DNA of 64,000 nt, from positions 248,001-312,000 of the forward strand of contig NZ_JAIWNB010000006.1 of assembly GCF_020215705.1 (NCBI RefSeq). Direction: 5' to 3'. The notes below the pieces were generated by a model. That model worked only from the letters and a program-made list of their open reading frames with translations, did not search any database and was not told the DNA's origin. This document shows, in pieces, positions 9,398-17,623 of this stretch (the stretch's first letter is position 1; every line of letters begins with the position of its first letter). Position numbers and translations under genes: made by a program. The stretch comes from Nonomuraea aurantiaca (lineage in GTDB: Bacteria > Actinomycetota > Actinomycetes > Streptosporangiales > Streptosporangiaceae).

Positions 9398-10450
9398 ATG
9401 CGACTGTTCGGGCGCAAGGACGACGACGAAGAGCCCATCGAGCCGAGCGACGGCATCGCGCCGTTCTGGGCGTGGTGGGAGGAGACCAGGCCGCAACTCG
9501 ACTCGCTGGTGGCCGCCGGTGACGCCGAGCTGCTGTGGGAGACGATCGCCCCGGCCGTCGCCGCGGTGCATCCCGGCCTGGTCTGGGAGGTGGCTCCCGG
9601 CAGGGAGGCGGCGCACGCGCTGGTCGTGACCGCCGCCGGCGACGCCGAGCTGCGCTCGCTGGCGCACCGCTTGGTCAAGGGGGCGCCGCCCGCCGACCTG
9701 CTGTGGGAGTTCCATCCGTCGCGCCAGGTCAACCCGCAGGCGCTGGAGCTCACGATCGACGTGGGCGGCTTCGAGTTCGCCTTCGACAAGCTGATGCTGG
9801 GGCTGCGGGTGCCGCCCAACTCGCCGCGCGTGGACGTGGCCGCCTATCACCCGATCTTCGGCCAGCTCGACGAGGACACCCGGCTGGAGACCACGCTGCT
9901 GGCCCTCGACTGGCTGCTCGGCGAGGACGACGTGGCCCGCTGGGTGGGCGAGATCACCCCGGCGACGTTCCAGCCGATCGACTCGGTCGCCGCCGTGCAC
10001 CTGCCCGCCGTGGTGGCCGACCTGGCCTCCGGCTACGAAGAGGAGCAGTGGGCGCTGCTGGAGGGCCAGACGGCGGCCGGCGCGCCGCTGGTCGCCACCG
10101 CCCGCTATCCGCTGCGGCCGGTCGACTATCCGCTCTTCGACCAGCACATCGCGATCACGCTCCCGTACGCGCACCGCGACGAGAACGGGCTGCCCGTCGG
10201 GGAGTCGCTGACGGCGCTGCGCGACTTCGAGGAACGGCTGGCGGCACGGCTGCTCAAACTCCACGAAGACGCCGTGCTGGTGGCGCACCTGAGCGCGGAG
10301 AGCCACCGGGTCATCCACATCTACGCCGACCCGACCGGCGACGCGGCGATCCACGCCAAGGAGCTGATCGTGGGCTGGGAGGAAGGCGAGCCACGGGTCG
10401 ACGTGGCCACCGACCCCGCGTGGAGCGCGGTGGTGGCCTTCATCAACTAG
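9398..10450 (+). CDS. DUF695-like protein of unknown function
   Basis: 350 residues, soluble, very acidic, starting MRLFGRKDDDEEPIEPSDGIAPFWAWWEETRP. No signal peptide, membrane segment or catalytic motif is visible. Tryptophan-rich segments (LLWEFHPSRQ, VARWVGEITP) and the overall layout resemble actinobacterial proteins annotated as DUF695, an assignment from memory only. The upstream extension to 9293 is rejected because ATG 9398 follows a GGGAG motif. It is inserted between mnmA and the cysteine desulfurase on the opposite strand. Confidence 0.75.
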   Translation: MRLFGRKDDDEEPIEPSDGIAPFWAWWEETRPQLDSLVAAGDAELLWETIAPAVAAVHPGLVWEVAPGREAAHALVVTAAGDAELRSLAHRLVKGAPPADLLWEFHPSRQVNPQALELTIDVGGFEFAFDKLMLGLRVPPNSPRVDVAAYHPIFGQLDEDTRLETTLLALDWLLGEDDVARWVGEITPATFQPIDSVAAVHLPAVVADLASGYEEEQWALLEGQTAAGAPLVATARYPLRPVDYPLFDQHIAITLPYAHRDENGLPVGESLTALRDFEERLAARLLKLHEDAVLVAHLSAESHRVIHIYADPTGDAAIHAKELIVGWEEGEPRVDVATDPAWSAVVAFIN

Positions 10451-10518
10451 CTGGTTCGTCACGCGACCGTCTCGGCCCCTGTGACGGTCTGTGGTGGCTG
10501 GGGTCCTTTGGGAGGGAT

Positions 10519-10640
10519 ACCCCCTCCGGGGGAGAGGAAGAAACCGGTCCGTCGTGGCCGAGGTCCTCCGGGGAGAGGACGACGGCGGTCCGTCGTGTCG
10601 GGCTTCCTGAGAAGGGATCCCCTCCGGGGGGAGCGGATGC
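10519..10640. repeat. Cluster of GC-rich imperfect repeats and hairpins after the cysteine desulfurase
   Basis: Between two convergent genes. The motif CCTCCGGGG occurs three times (near 10523, 10572 and 10621) and GGTCCGTCGTG twice (near 10545 and 10588). Several copies can fold (CCCCC-TCC-GGGGG; GTCCTC...GAGGAC). It probably ends transcription from both sides; there is no T-tract. Confidence 0.5.
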
Positions 10641-10651
10641 CCGGCGGGCGT

Positions 10652-11815
10652 TCAGCTCAGGCCGGCGCGGCGGGCGCGTTCGACCGCCGCCGGGAGCACT
10701 TCGATCAGGCGGTCGACGTCGTCGTGGGTCGAGGTGTGGCCGAGGGAGAACCTGAGCGAGCCCCTGGCCGCCGCCGAGTCGGCGCCCATCGCCAGGAGTA
10801 CGTGCGAGGGCTGCGCCACCCCGGCCGAGCAGGCGGACCCGGTCGAGCACTCCACGCCCTTGGCGTCGAGCAGCATGAGCAGGGCGTCGCCCTCGCAGCC
10901 GGGGAAGGAGAAGTGGGCGTTTCCCGGCAGCCGGTCCGTCGGGTCGCCGTTGAGCAGCACGTCGGGGACCGCCTGCCGTACGCGCTGGATGAGCTCGTCC
11001 CGCAGCGCGGTCAGGCGGCGGCTCAGCGACTCCTGCTCCTTGACCGCGACCCGGATGGCGGTGGCGAGGCCGGCGATGGCGGGCGCGTCGAGCGTGCCTG
11101 AGCGAACGTCCCGCTCCTGGCCGCCACCGTGCATGACCGAGACCGGAGTCATGCCGCGGGCCAGCAGCAGCGCGCCGACGCCCATCGGGCCGCCGACCTT
11201 GTGGCCCGTCACCGTCAGCGCGTCGGCGCCGGAGCCGGCGAAGGACACCGGCAGCTGCCCGATGGCCTGCACGGCGTCGGTGTGGAAGGGGATGCCGCTG
11301 TCGTGGGCGATGGCGGCCAGCACGTGCACCGGCTGGACCGTGCCCACCTCGTTGTTGGCCCACATGACGCTGATCATGGCGACGTCGTCGGGGTCGCGGG
11401 CGATGGCGGCGCGCAGCGTGTCGGGATGCACCCGGCCGAGCTCGTCGACCTCCAGCAGCTCGAGCCGCGCGCCCTGGCTGTCGGCCAGCCAGTGGGCCGG
11501 ATCGAGCGTGGCGTGATGCTCGACCGAGCTGACCAGCACCCGCTTCCTCGGCCGGCGCGCCCAGTAGAGGCCCTTGACGGCGAGGTTGTCCGCCTCGGTG
11601 CCGCCCGAGGTGAACACCACCTCGCTCGGCCTGGCGCCCAGCGTGTCGGCGATGGTCTCGCGCGACTCCTCGACCACTCTGCGCACCCGGCGGCCGGTCG
11701 CGTGCAGTGAGGACGCGTTTCCGACCAGGCCGAGTTGCTCCGTCATGGCCTCGATCGCCTCGGGAAGCATAGGCGTGGTCGCCGCGTGATCAAGGTAGGC
11801 CGACGGTCTGCTCAC
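10652..11815 (-). CDS. Cysteine desulfurase (IscS/NifS type)
   Basis: PLP enzyme that takes sulfur from L-cysteine as a persulfide for Fe-S clusters and thiolated tRNA. 387 residues; SRPSAYLDHAATTP at the N-terminus, PLP lysine K206 in TGHKVGGPMG, active-site Cys329 in ECSTGSACSAG. The start codon is GTG. The position in the mnmA-etf neighbourhood matches the iscS gene of M. tuberculosis (Rv3025c, from memory). Its start faces a TetR gene 53 bp away, with a perfect palindrome between them, so it may be affected by that regulator. Confidence 0.95.
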   Translation of the reverse strand: MSRPSAYLDHAATTPMLPEAIEAMTEQLGLVGNASSLHATGRRVRRVVEESRETIADTLGARPSEVVFTSGGTEADNLAVKGLYWARRPRKRVLVSSVEHHATLDPAHWLADSQGARLELLEVDELGRVHPDTLRAAIARDPDDVAMISVMWANNEVGTVQPVHVLAAIAHDSGIPFHTDAVQAIGQLPVSFAGSGADALTVTGHKVGGPMGVGALLLARGMTPVSVMHGGGQERDVRSGTLDAPAIAGLATAIRVAVKEQESLSRRLTALRDELIQRVRQAVPDVLLNGDPTDRLPGNAHFSFPGCEGDALLMLLDAKGVECSTGSACSAGVAQPSHVLLAMGADSAAARGSLRFSLGHTSTHDDVDRLIEVLPAAVERARRAGLS

Positions 11816-11838
11816 CAGGAAAGCGTATCCCCTTTGCC

Positions 11839-11862
11839 ACTGTACCGTCCGGACGGTACAGT
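11839..11862. promoter_or_regulatory. Perfect 24-bp palindrome, probable TetR operator
   Basis: ACTGTACCGTCC followed directly by its exact reverse complement GGACGGTACAGT. It ends 6 bp before the TetR start and 24 bp from the cysteine desulfurase start. A perfect dyad immediately upstream of a TetR gene is the usual autoregulatory operator. The central 12 bp recur at 37656. Confidence 0.85.
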
Positions 11863-11868
11863 AGAGGC

Positions 11869-12375
11869 ATGAGAAGGGACGAGCTACTGGACGCGGCAGA
11901 GGATCTCCTCTGCGACCAGGGCTCGACCGCGCTGACCCTGTCCGCGGTGGCCGATCGGGCCGGTGTGAGCAAGGGCGGCCTCCTCTATCACTTCTCCTCC
12001 AAGGAAGCCCTGATCAAGGGCATGGTGGAGCGGCTGATCGACGACTTCGACGAGCTGATGGCCGCCCAGGGCGACCCCAGCTACACCGAGCGCTACCTCG
12101 CGGCGACGCTTGAGGCCGTGCGCTCCAACCGGCTGCGACGATGGGCCGTCGTCACGGGGGCGTCGGGCAACCTCTTCCTGCTCGCGCCGATCCGCGAGGC
12201 GATGGCCCGCTGGCACCGCGAGGGGCTCGACGACGAACCCGACCCCGTGGCGTCGCAGATCGTCCGGCTGGCGTGCGAAGGACTGTGGGACGTGGCGAGC
12301 CACGATCCCGGCCTCCACGCAGAGAGCGACCTGCGCGCCCTGGAGGCCCGCTGTCGCGCCCTCCTCAAACCCTGA
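11869..12375 (+). CDS. TetR-family transcriptional regulator
   Basis: 168 residues. The N-terminal helix-turn-helix runs MRRDELLDAAEDLLCDQGST...LTLSAVADRAGVSKGGLLYHFSSKEALIKGMVE, the classic TetR DNA-binding domain (about 1-55). The C-terminal part is a ligand-binding helical domain of the TetR_C type. It likely represses itself and the MFS exporter beginning 100 bp downstream on the same strand through the palindrome at 11839. The ligand is unknown. Confidence 0.93.
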   Translation: MRRDELLDAAEDLLCDQGSTALTLSAVADRAGVSKGGLLYHFSSKEALIKGMVERLIDDFDELMAAQGDPSYTERYLAATLEAVRSNRLRRWAVVTGASGNLFLLAPIREAMARWHREGLDDEPDPVASQIVRLACEGLWDVASHDPGLHAESDLRALEARCRALLKP

Positions 12376-12475
12376 CTTCTCCCTTCCGCGAACCTTCTTC
12401 GCCGCCCGCGCTCGCACTATGAGCTCCGGGCCGCGCCGCATGCCAATTAATGAGTGATTTGCGAGGTATGTACCA

Positions 12476-13666
12476 ATGATCCGCGACTTGAGGATCGCCC
12501 GTTACGGGGCGGTTCTTACTTTCGTTCTGGCCGGGCTCCTGGTGGGCACGATGACCGTGCGCATCCCGGCGCTGACCGACAAGCTCGGCCTGTCCGAGTC
12601 TGCGGTCGGCCTGATCCTGCTGGCGTGGGGTGTGGGCGCCCTGATCACCATGCAGTCCATGCGCCGGGTCATGGGCCGGGCGGGCAGCAAGACCGTCCTG
12701 CGGATCGGCGGCCCGCTGACGGCGCTCGGGCTGGTGGGCGTAGCCTTCGCGCCGAACCTCCCGCTGCTGCTGGCCGCGGCCGCGTTCTTCGGCATGGCGT
12801 TCGGCATGGTGGACATTGCGATGAACGCCCAAGGGTCCACGGTCGAGCGGGCCTACGGGCGCCCGCTGCTGAACGGCATGCACGCGGGCTGGTGCGTGGG
12901 CGCGATCTCGGCGGGCGCTCTGGGCAGCCTGTCGATCGCCCTGGGACTGTCGTTCACCGCGAACGTGGCGCTGGTCGGCCTGGTCTCGTTGCCGGTGATG
13001 GTCCTGCTGGGCCGTACGTACCTGCCCGAGGCCCCGGCCGTGTCGACCACCGCCAAGGCCGGCCGCCGCCTGCCCCCGATCGTCTACCTGCTCGGCGCCC
13101 TGATGTTCTTCGCGTTCATGGTGGAGGGCACGGTCGCCGACTGGAACGGGCTGTTCATGCGCGACACCCTGGGCGCTCCGGAGGCGCTGGCCGCGCTCGG
13201 CTACCCGGTCTTCGAGGTCGGCATGCTGGTCGCCCGGCTCACCGGCGACCGGCTCCGGACCCGGTTCGGGGTACACGGCATCATGACGGCCTCCGGCGTG
13301 GCCACCGCGGGGTTCTTCGCCGTCGTCCTGGCCGCGCCCGCGCCGCTGGTGGCGGTGCTGGCGATGTTCTTCGTCGGCCTCGGCGTGGCGACGATCTCGC
13401 CGATGACGCTCTCGCTGGCCGGGACCGCCACCGACACCCCCGGCCCGGCGATCGCCCAGGCGGGGGCCATGGGCTACGCGGGGCTGCTGCTCGGCCCGGT
13501 GGCGATCGGCTTCCTGACGGACGCCACGTCGCTACGCGTGGCGCTCGGGATCGCGGTGGTGCTGGGCGTGGCGATCGCGGTGGCCGCCCGCTTCCTGCCG
13601 CGCGAGGAGCCCGCGGCGGTCACTGCCGGTCCGGCCGTCAGGGAGCCCGAACTCGCCACCGCCTGA
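12476..13666 (+). CDS. Major facilitator superfamily transporter
   Basis: 396 residues with about twelve hydrophobic segments; MFS-like features include MTVRIPALTDKLGLSESAVGLILLAWGVG near TM1-2 and ARLTGDRLRTRFG in the middle loop. The fold resembles the FucP/YbjJ-like exporters common in actinomycetes. It follows the TetR gene in the same direction, a standard regulator/efflux pair. The 100-bp gap holds the start AGGTATGTACCAATG with a weak GAGG ribosome site. Substrate unknown. Confidence 0.9.
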   Translation: MIRDLRIARYGAVLTFVLAGLLVGTMTVRIPALTDKLGLSESAVGLILLAWGVGALITMQSMRRVMGRAGSKTVLRIGGPLTALGLVGVAFAPNLPLLLAAAAFFGMAFGMVDIAMNAQGSTVERAYGRPLLNGMHAGWCVGAISAGALGSLSIALGLSFTANVALVGLVSLPVMVLLGRTYLPEAPAVSTTAKAGRRLPPIVYLLGALMFFAFMVEGTVADWNGLFMRDTLGAPEALAALGYPVFEVGMLVARLTGDRLRTRFGVHGIMTASGVATAGFFAVVLAAPAPLVAVLAMFFVGLGVATISPMTLSLAGTATDTPGPAIAQAGAMGYAGLLLGPVAIGFLTDATSLRVALGIAVVLGVAIAVAARFLPREEPAAVTAGPAVREPELATA

Positions 13667-13743
13667 TCCTGTGACATTTGTCCTGGTTCAGTGGCTTACA
13701 TTCGGCACTGCCCCGATCTGCAGAGCAGTGTGAGGCTGAGCCT

Positions 13744-14418
13744 ATGGTCAAACCGTTCGTCACCGCCTCGGTCCTCGTCGTGACCGCCGTGCCGAGTGTC
13801 CTCCAGTTCTTCCTCCCGGGGCTGGAGCCCGCACTCATGCGCGACCCGGCGGCCATCCGCGCCGGGGAATGGTGGCGGCCGGCAACGTCCCTCGTCGTCC
13901 AGGACAGCGGCGTGTTGGGCACCCTGTTCAACCTGGCGTTCCTGGCGGTGCTCGGCTACCTCGCCGAGCGCTCGCTCAGGTCCGCCCGCTGGCTCATCCT
14001 GTACGGCGCGGGCGCCGTGGCCGGGCAGGCGGCCGGATACCTGTTCAACGACCCGGGAGCCGGGAACTCGATCGCCTTGTGCGGCCTGGCGGCGGGCCTG
14101 GCCATCGCCTGCGAGGGGTCACTGGAGCGCTCCGTGGGCGCCTTCTACGCGGTGATGCTGGGCGCGTCCGCCCTGGCGCCCTCCGGCGGCATCTGGAGCT
14201 GGGTGGTGACGGTCGCGCTCACCGCGGCCGGGTTCCAGCTGGTGGTCCACCACGAGCGGCTGCCCCTGTGGCTCTTCCCCGTCGGCCTCGCGGTCGTCGC
14301 CGTCACGCTCACCGCCCTCGCCGACCTCCACGGCGTGGCCCTGCTGGGTGGCATGATCGCGGCATGGGCACTGAGAGGAATGTCCCGTTCGACCTCGCGG
14401 CCTACGTCGCCCGCGTAA
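13744..14418 (+). CDS. Rhomboid-family membrane protein
   Basis: 224 residues, about six membrane segments. Rhomboid hallmarks: GEWWRPATS at 41-49, the asparagine in LFNLAFL (63), and GNSIALCGL at 107-115, which aligns with the canonical GxSG...G motif and places the catalytic serine at 109; His196 in LADLHGVALLGG would complete the dyad. The second glycine of GxSG is replaced by isoleucine, so activity is likely but not certain. The HIT gene starts inside its 3' end (54-bp overlap in another frame). Confidence 0.82.
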   Translation: MVKPFVTASVLVVTAVPSVLQFFLPGLEPALMRDPAAIRAGEWWRPATSLVVQDSGVLGTLFNLAFLAVLGYLAERSLRSARWLILYGAGAVAGQAAGYLFNDPGAGNSIALCGLAAGLAIACEGSLERSVGAFYAVMLGASALAPSGGIWSWVVTVALTAAGFQLVVHHERLPLWLFPVGLAVVAVTLTALADLHGVALLGGMIAAWALRGMSRSTSRPTSPA

Positions 14419-15056
14419 AGGGTGGGCCGTGCTTCATCTGCGCCATCGTGGCCGGTGACCCGGCCTATGACCTGGAAGAGATCGTCTACGAGGACGAGCG
14501 CCACCTGGCGTTCCTGGCCCGCTACCCGACGATGCCCGGCTATGTCCTGGTGTGCCCGAAGGTCCACGTCGAGCACGCGGTCCGCGATCTCGACGAGGAC
14601 GGCTACCTCGGTCTCATGCGAGTCCTACGCCGGGTGGCGCTGGCCGTCGAGGCGGCGGTGCCGTCCGAACGCACGTACCTGCTCACGCTCGGCAGCCAGC
14701 AGGGCAACGCGCACCTGCACTGGCACGTGGCCCCGCTGCCGCCCGGCACCCCCTACGAGGAGCAGCAGTACTACGCGCTCATGTCGGAGAACGGGGTGAT
14801 CCCCTGGTCGAGGAGCGGGTCAAGAGGGAGCGCCCGCAGGCGAAGCCGAGGACGAACGATCTTGACCCGGAACAAGGAGCGGCCACCGTCATCGCGTCGG
14901 GGGAAGAACACGACTCCGGAGGTCCGTCCGGCTCATCAGGAACCGTCCGGGCAGAATTCGGCGGCGAGCGCGTCGGTGAAGACGCTGAGCGGGGCCCAGT
15001 CGCCGTTGACCTGCGTGGTGAGGCGGTGTTTGCCGTCGCGGGTGCCCATGGCGTAG
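14364..15056 (+). CDS. HIT-family protein with a probably frameshifted C-terminus
   Basis: HIT nucleotide hydrolase/transferase fold: FICAIVAGDPAY, then the histidine triad HLHWHV at 117-122. Residues 1-148 are normal for the family. From 149 the frame becomes Ser/Arg-rich and runs 121 bp into the oppositely oriented serine hydrolase. Inserting one base after TGG-TC at 14809 gives WSEERVKRE, a far more natural continuation. The C-terminus is therefore probably displaced by a 1-base deletion, or the gene end was disrupted when the neighbour arrived. Start ATG 14364 lies within the rhomboid gene. Confidence 0.82.
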   Translation: MGTERNVPFDLAAYVARVKGGPCFICAIVAGDPAYDLEEIVYEDERHLAFLARYPTMPGYVLVCPKVHVEHAVRDLDEDGYLGLMRVLRRVALAVEAAVPSERTYLLTLGSQQGNAHLHWHVAPLPPGTPYEEQQYYALMSENGVIPWSRSGSRGSARRRSRGRTILTRNKERPPSSRRGKNTTPEVRPAHQEPSGQNSAASASVKTLSGAQSPLTCVVRRCLPSRVPMA

Positions 15057-16096
15057 CTCCAGGAGCCGTAGGTGGCACCGGCGTTGCCCCAGACGCTGGT
15101 GCCGCAGGGCAGCTCTTGTTCGAAGATGCCCAGGCCGTAGCGGGTGTTGGGGATCCAGTTCGCTTCCTGGGTGGAGACGGTGGTGAGCATCTCGCGCAGT
15201 TGCGCGGCCGGCAGGACGCGCCCGCCGAACAGGGCGGCGAAGAACCGGTTGAGGTCGGTGGTGGTGGAGATGATGCCGCCGGCGGACCAGGCGAAGGACT
15301 GGTTCATCTGGGTGGCGTCGTAGATGGTGGGCTGGGGGTCGCGGGAGAACAGGGTGGAGTAGTGCACCGGGTGCGGGCCGCGGATCTTGGAGGCAGTGCC
15401 GGGCAGGGAGGTGCCGGTCAGGCGCAGAGGGCGGATGACGGTGCGGGTGAGTTCCTGTTCGAACGTCTTGCCTGTCGCCTTTTCGGCGATCATCGCGGCG
15501 AGAATGTAGTTGGTGTTGGAGTACTTGAAACGCTGGCCCGGCTCGCCGGTGGGCGGGTGGGCCAGGGCTATCTTCACCAGTTGTTGCGGGGTGTAGGTGT
15601 CGTAGCGGTGTTTGAACCACTCGGGACCGACGCCTGTGGCGAAGAACTCCTCGTCGTCGGAGTAGGCGTAGATGCCGCTGGTCTGGTTGAGCAGTTGTCT
15701 GATGGTGATCTTGCCAGGCTTGTAGGCGCTGCCGTCGAACAGACCAGGAAGGTATTCATCCAGGGTGTCGTCAAGGCTCAGCTTGCCTTCGGCAGCGAGC
15801 TTGAGCACCACGGTGGCGGTGAAGGCCTTGGAGGCGCTGCCGATGCGGAACCGCTCGTTCTGCTGGCGCTTGCGTCCGGTTTTGGTGTCGGATACGCCCG
15901 CCGAGCCGAACCAGGAGCGGCGGCCGTCGCGGACGTCGGCGACCATGCCGGGAGCGAGCTTGGCGGCCACCGTCTGGTCGAGCACCTGCTGCACCTTGGG
16001 ATGTCCGGGAGCGGACGATGCGGTGGCGGGCAGGGCCGTGGCGGCCAGGGTCGCGGCGGCAAGTAGCGCCGCCTTGACGGACTGCGATGCGATCAC
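14936..16096 (-). CDS. Secreted serine hydrolase, class C beta-lactamase/DD-peptidase fold
   Basis: 386 residues, GTG start with AAGGAA six bases upstream. Sec signal peptide (hydrophobic segment 8-25). Penicillin-binding motifs: SxxK at 87-90 (SASK) and Y192-S-N. The third motif, usually HxG or KTG, appears as WGNAGATYG, lacking the histidine. It could be a D,D-carboxypeptidase, an esterase or a beta-lactamase relative. It is divergent from the HTH regulator at 16491, with shared operator-like repeats, so that regulator probably controls it. It is a paralogue of the protein at 37765. Confidence 0.9.
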   Translation of the reverse strand: MIASQSVKAALLAAATLAATALPATASSAPGHPKVQQVLDQTVAAKLAPGMVADVRDGRRSWFGSAGVSDTKTGRKRQQNERFRIGSASKAFTATVVLKLAAEGKLSLDDTLDEYLPGLFDGSAYKPGKITIRQLLNQTSGIYAYSDDEEFFATGVGPEWFKHRYDTYTPQQLVKIALAHPPTGEPGQRFKYSNTNYILAAMIAEKATGKTFEQELTRTVIRPLRLTGTSLPGTASKIRGPHPVHYSTLFSRDPQPTIYDATQMNQSFAWSAGGIISTTTDLNRFFAALFGGRVLPAAQLREMLTTVSTQEANWIPNTRYGLGIFEQELPCGTSVWGNAGATYGSWSYAMGTRDGKHRLTTQVNGDWAPLSVFTDALAAEFCPDGS

Positions 16097-16326
16097 GTCA
16101 GTTCCTTTTCGAGGGGTGGGTTGGAGGGATGCCGTCTGCTGGGGCGAGTCGAGGCCGACAGTCCACCAGGTGGCCGTGAACCTCGCCTGTCGCGCAGCCT
16201 GCGCGCGCCCGCCTGCCGAGAGGGCCGCCTGAAACGACGGCGGGACGGTGCCAGGACTTCATGGGGATTCCCATCGGGGGCGTCAGAAGCCGCGACACTT
16301 AGTCTTTGCAACGTATGAAAAGCTAA

Positions 16327-16448
16327 CTTGCATTCGCAAAACTGTCAATTCCAATAGACGCTTTCATCAGGTATTTCACTGGACTTGCAATGGTGATGGC
16401 GATGAATGCAAGCAGATGAACTTGCAATGAGATGGGCGCGAATGCAAG
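16327..16448. promoter_or_regulatory. Repeated CTTGCAAT/AATGCAAG boxes in a divergent promoter region
   Basis: The 394-bp gap between the serine hydrolase and the HTH regulator carries CTTGCATT at 16327, CTTGCAAT at 16384 and 16421, and AATGCAAG at 16405 and 16441; a CTTTGCAA lies at 16313. The boxes at 16384/16405 and 16421/16441 form two tandem inverted repeats about 37 bp apart. The stretch is AT-richer than its surroundings. This is a likely binding array for the adjacent regulator; nothing else is seen in the gap. Confidence 0.7.
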
Positions 16449-16490
16449 ACTGCACCCGTCCGCGCGCGTATGACCAGGAAGGGGCCGCCC

Positions 16491-17171
16491 ATGCCCGGAG
16501 ACAGGCTGACCCACCAAGACCGCCGGCAGATCGCCGATGGACTGACCGAAGGGCTCACCCACACCGAGATCGCCGCTCGCCTGAGCCGGCCATTGTCCAC
16601 CATCTCGCGAGAGGTGGCCCGCAACGGTGGTCCCGATGGCTACCAGGCCGACCAGGCGCACCAGGCCACCCGGGACCGCGCCCGCAGACGTCCGCCGACC
16701 CCTGGGGGACGTGACCGTAAAGCGGTCGGCGATCTGGAAGAGCAGTTCATCGCAGTCATGATCAACACTGGGTTGTCGCGGATGACCGCCCGCGTCCTAG
16801 CCAGCCTTTACCTCACCGACAGCGGCAGTCTCACCGCGGCCGAACTCGCCCGCAAGCTGCAGGTCAGTCCCGCCTCCATCTCCAAGGCCGTCGGCGAACT
16901 CGAACAGCAGGAACTGATCCGCCGCGAACGCGACCCCCGCCGGCGGCGCGACCGCTACGTCATCGACGCCGACGCCTGGTTCCGCGGCTGGATGGCCAGC
17001 GCCCGCCAGAACACGCTGCTGGCCGGCTTCGCCCGCCAAGGAGCAGCAACGCTCGGCGCCACCTCACCCGCCGGGATCCGGCTACGGGACATCGGCGACT
17101 TCTTCGACCATGTCGGCCAAGCGATGTTGCAAGCGGCTGAGCAGTGGCGCCAGGCCTACAGCGCCAAGTGA
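16491..17171 (+). CDS. Transcriptional regulator: IS30-type HTH joined to a MarR/GbsR-like winged helix
   Basis: 226 residues. Residues 4-46 (RLTHQDRRQIADGLTEGLTH..IAARLSRPLSTISREVARNGG) match the HTH_38 domain that starts IS30 transposases. After a basic linker, residues ~80-165 form a winged helix (LTAAELARKLQVSPASISKAVGELEQQELIRRERD) like MarR/GbsR proteins, then an amphipathic tail suited to dimerisation. ATG 16491 is preferred because AGGAAGGGG precedes it; an ATG at 16470 is also in frame. Divergent from the serine hydrolase and adjoining its own candidate operators. Confidence 0.85.
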   Translation: MPGDRLTHQDRRQIADGLTEGLTHTEIAARLSRPLSTISREVARNGGPDGYQADQAHQATRDRARRRPPTPGGRDRKAVGDLEEQFIAVMINTGLSRMTARVLASLYLTDSGSLTAAELARKLQVSPASISKAVGELEQQELIRRERDPRRRRDRYVIDADAWFRGWMASARQNTLLAGFARQGAATLGATSPAGIRLRDIGDFFDHVGQAMLQAAEQWRQAYSAK

Positions 17172-17204
17172 ACACCCGGCTGTGTCTGAACAGTCGATGT
17201 CGCC

Positions 17205-17500
17205 ATGAGGGACCTGGAAGACTTGTACGCCAGCCGTCTGGATCTGCGTACCGAACACACCGATCTCCGCTGGGCCAATCTGACGCCGAGCTGCGACATC
17301 CGGTCCAGGCACACGCGCACAGGCTTCTCCACGCGGCGGAAAGGCGGTAGAGGTGCTGCTAACTCGGCGCCCAGATCATCGAACTGGGCGAGCACGGCAT
17401 CCGCACCACCGAATGGGAGAACCTTCGACTGGTCGATGACTGGCGACGTTTCCTCGCCAAGCCGGACTTCTACCTGAGGTACGCCCTGGATGAGGACTGA
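17205..17500 (+). pseudogene. Remnant coding debris in the 452-bp gap before etfA
   Basis: Between 17172 and 17623 there is no intact gene. A short frame ending in TGA at 17498-17500 reads ...ELGEHGIRTTEWENLRLV...DFYLRYALDED, which looks like the true C-terminus of a protein, but a stop lies at 17360 in that frame. Upstream, protein-like stretches appear in other frames (from ATG 17205, and up to TAG 17348). This suggests a small gene broken by frameshifts. I do not recognise the family. Confidence 0.35.
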
Positions 17501-17582
17501 CGGGTCAAGAAGGGTGCGACCACCGGTACTTTATGAGGTCGGGAGCGGCCTTCCAGGGCCTGCTCTCCGCCATCGACTGGCG

Positions 17583-17618
17583 ACCGGGGACGGCCGCGAT
17601 GATGGCGCCGTCCCCGGT
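17583..17618 (-). terminator. Strong hairpin after etfA
   Basis: Perfect 12-bp stem ACCGGGGACGGC / GCCGTCCCCGGT (17583-17594 with 17607-17618), 12-nt loop, 5 bp past the etfA stop. No T-tract is present, so it may act as a terminator or an mRNA 3' stabiliser. Confidence 0.7.
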
Positions 17619-17623
17619 ACGCG

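Noticed and set aside
13744..14418. Rhomboid protein as an inactive pseudoprotease
   Set aside because: GNSIALCGL aligns with GASGAIFGL; the serine (109) and a histidine (196) are present, only the second glycine differs.
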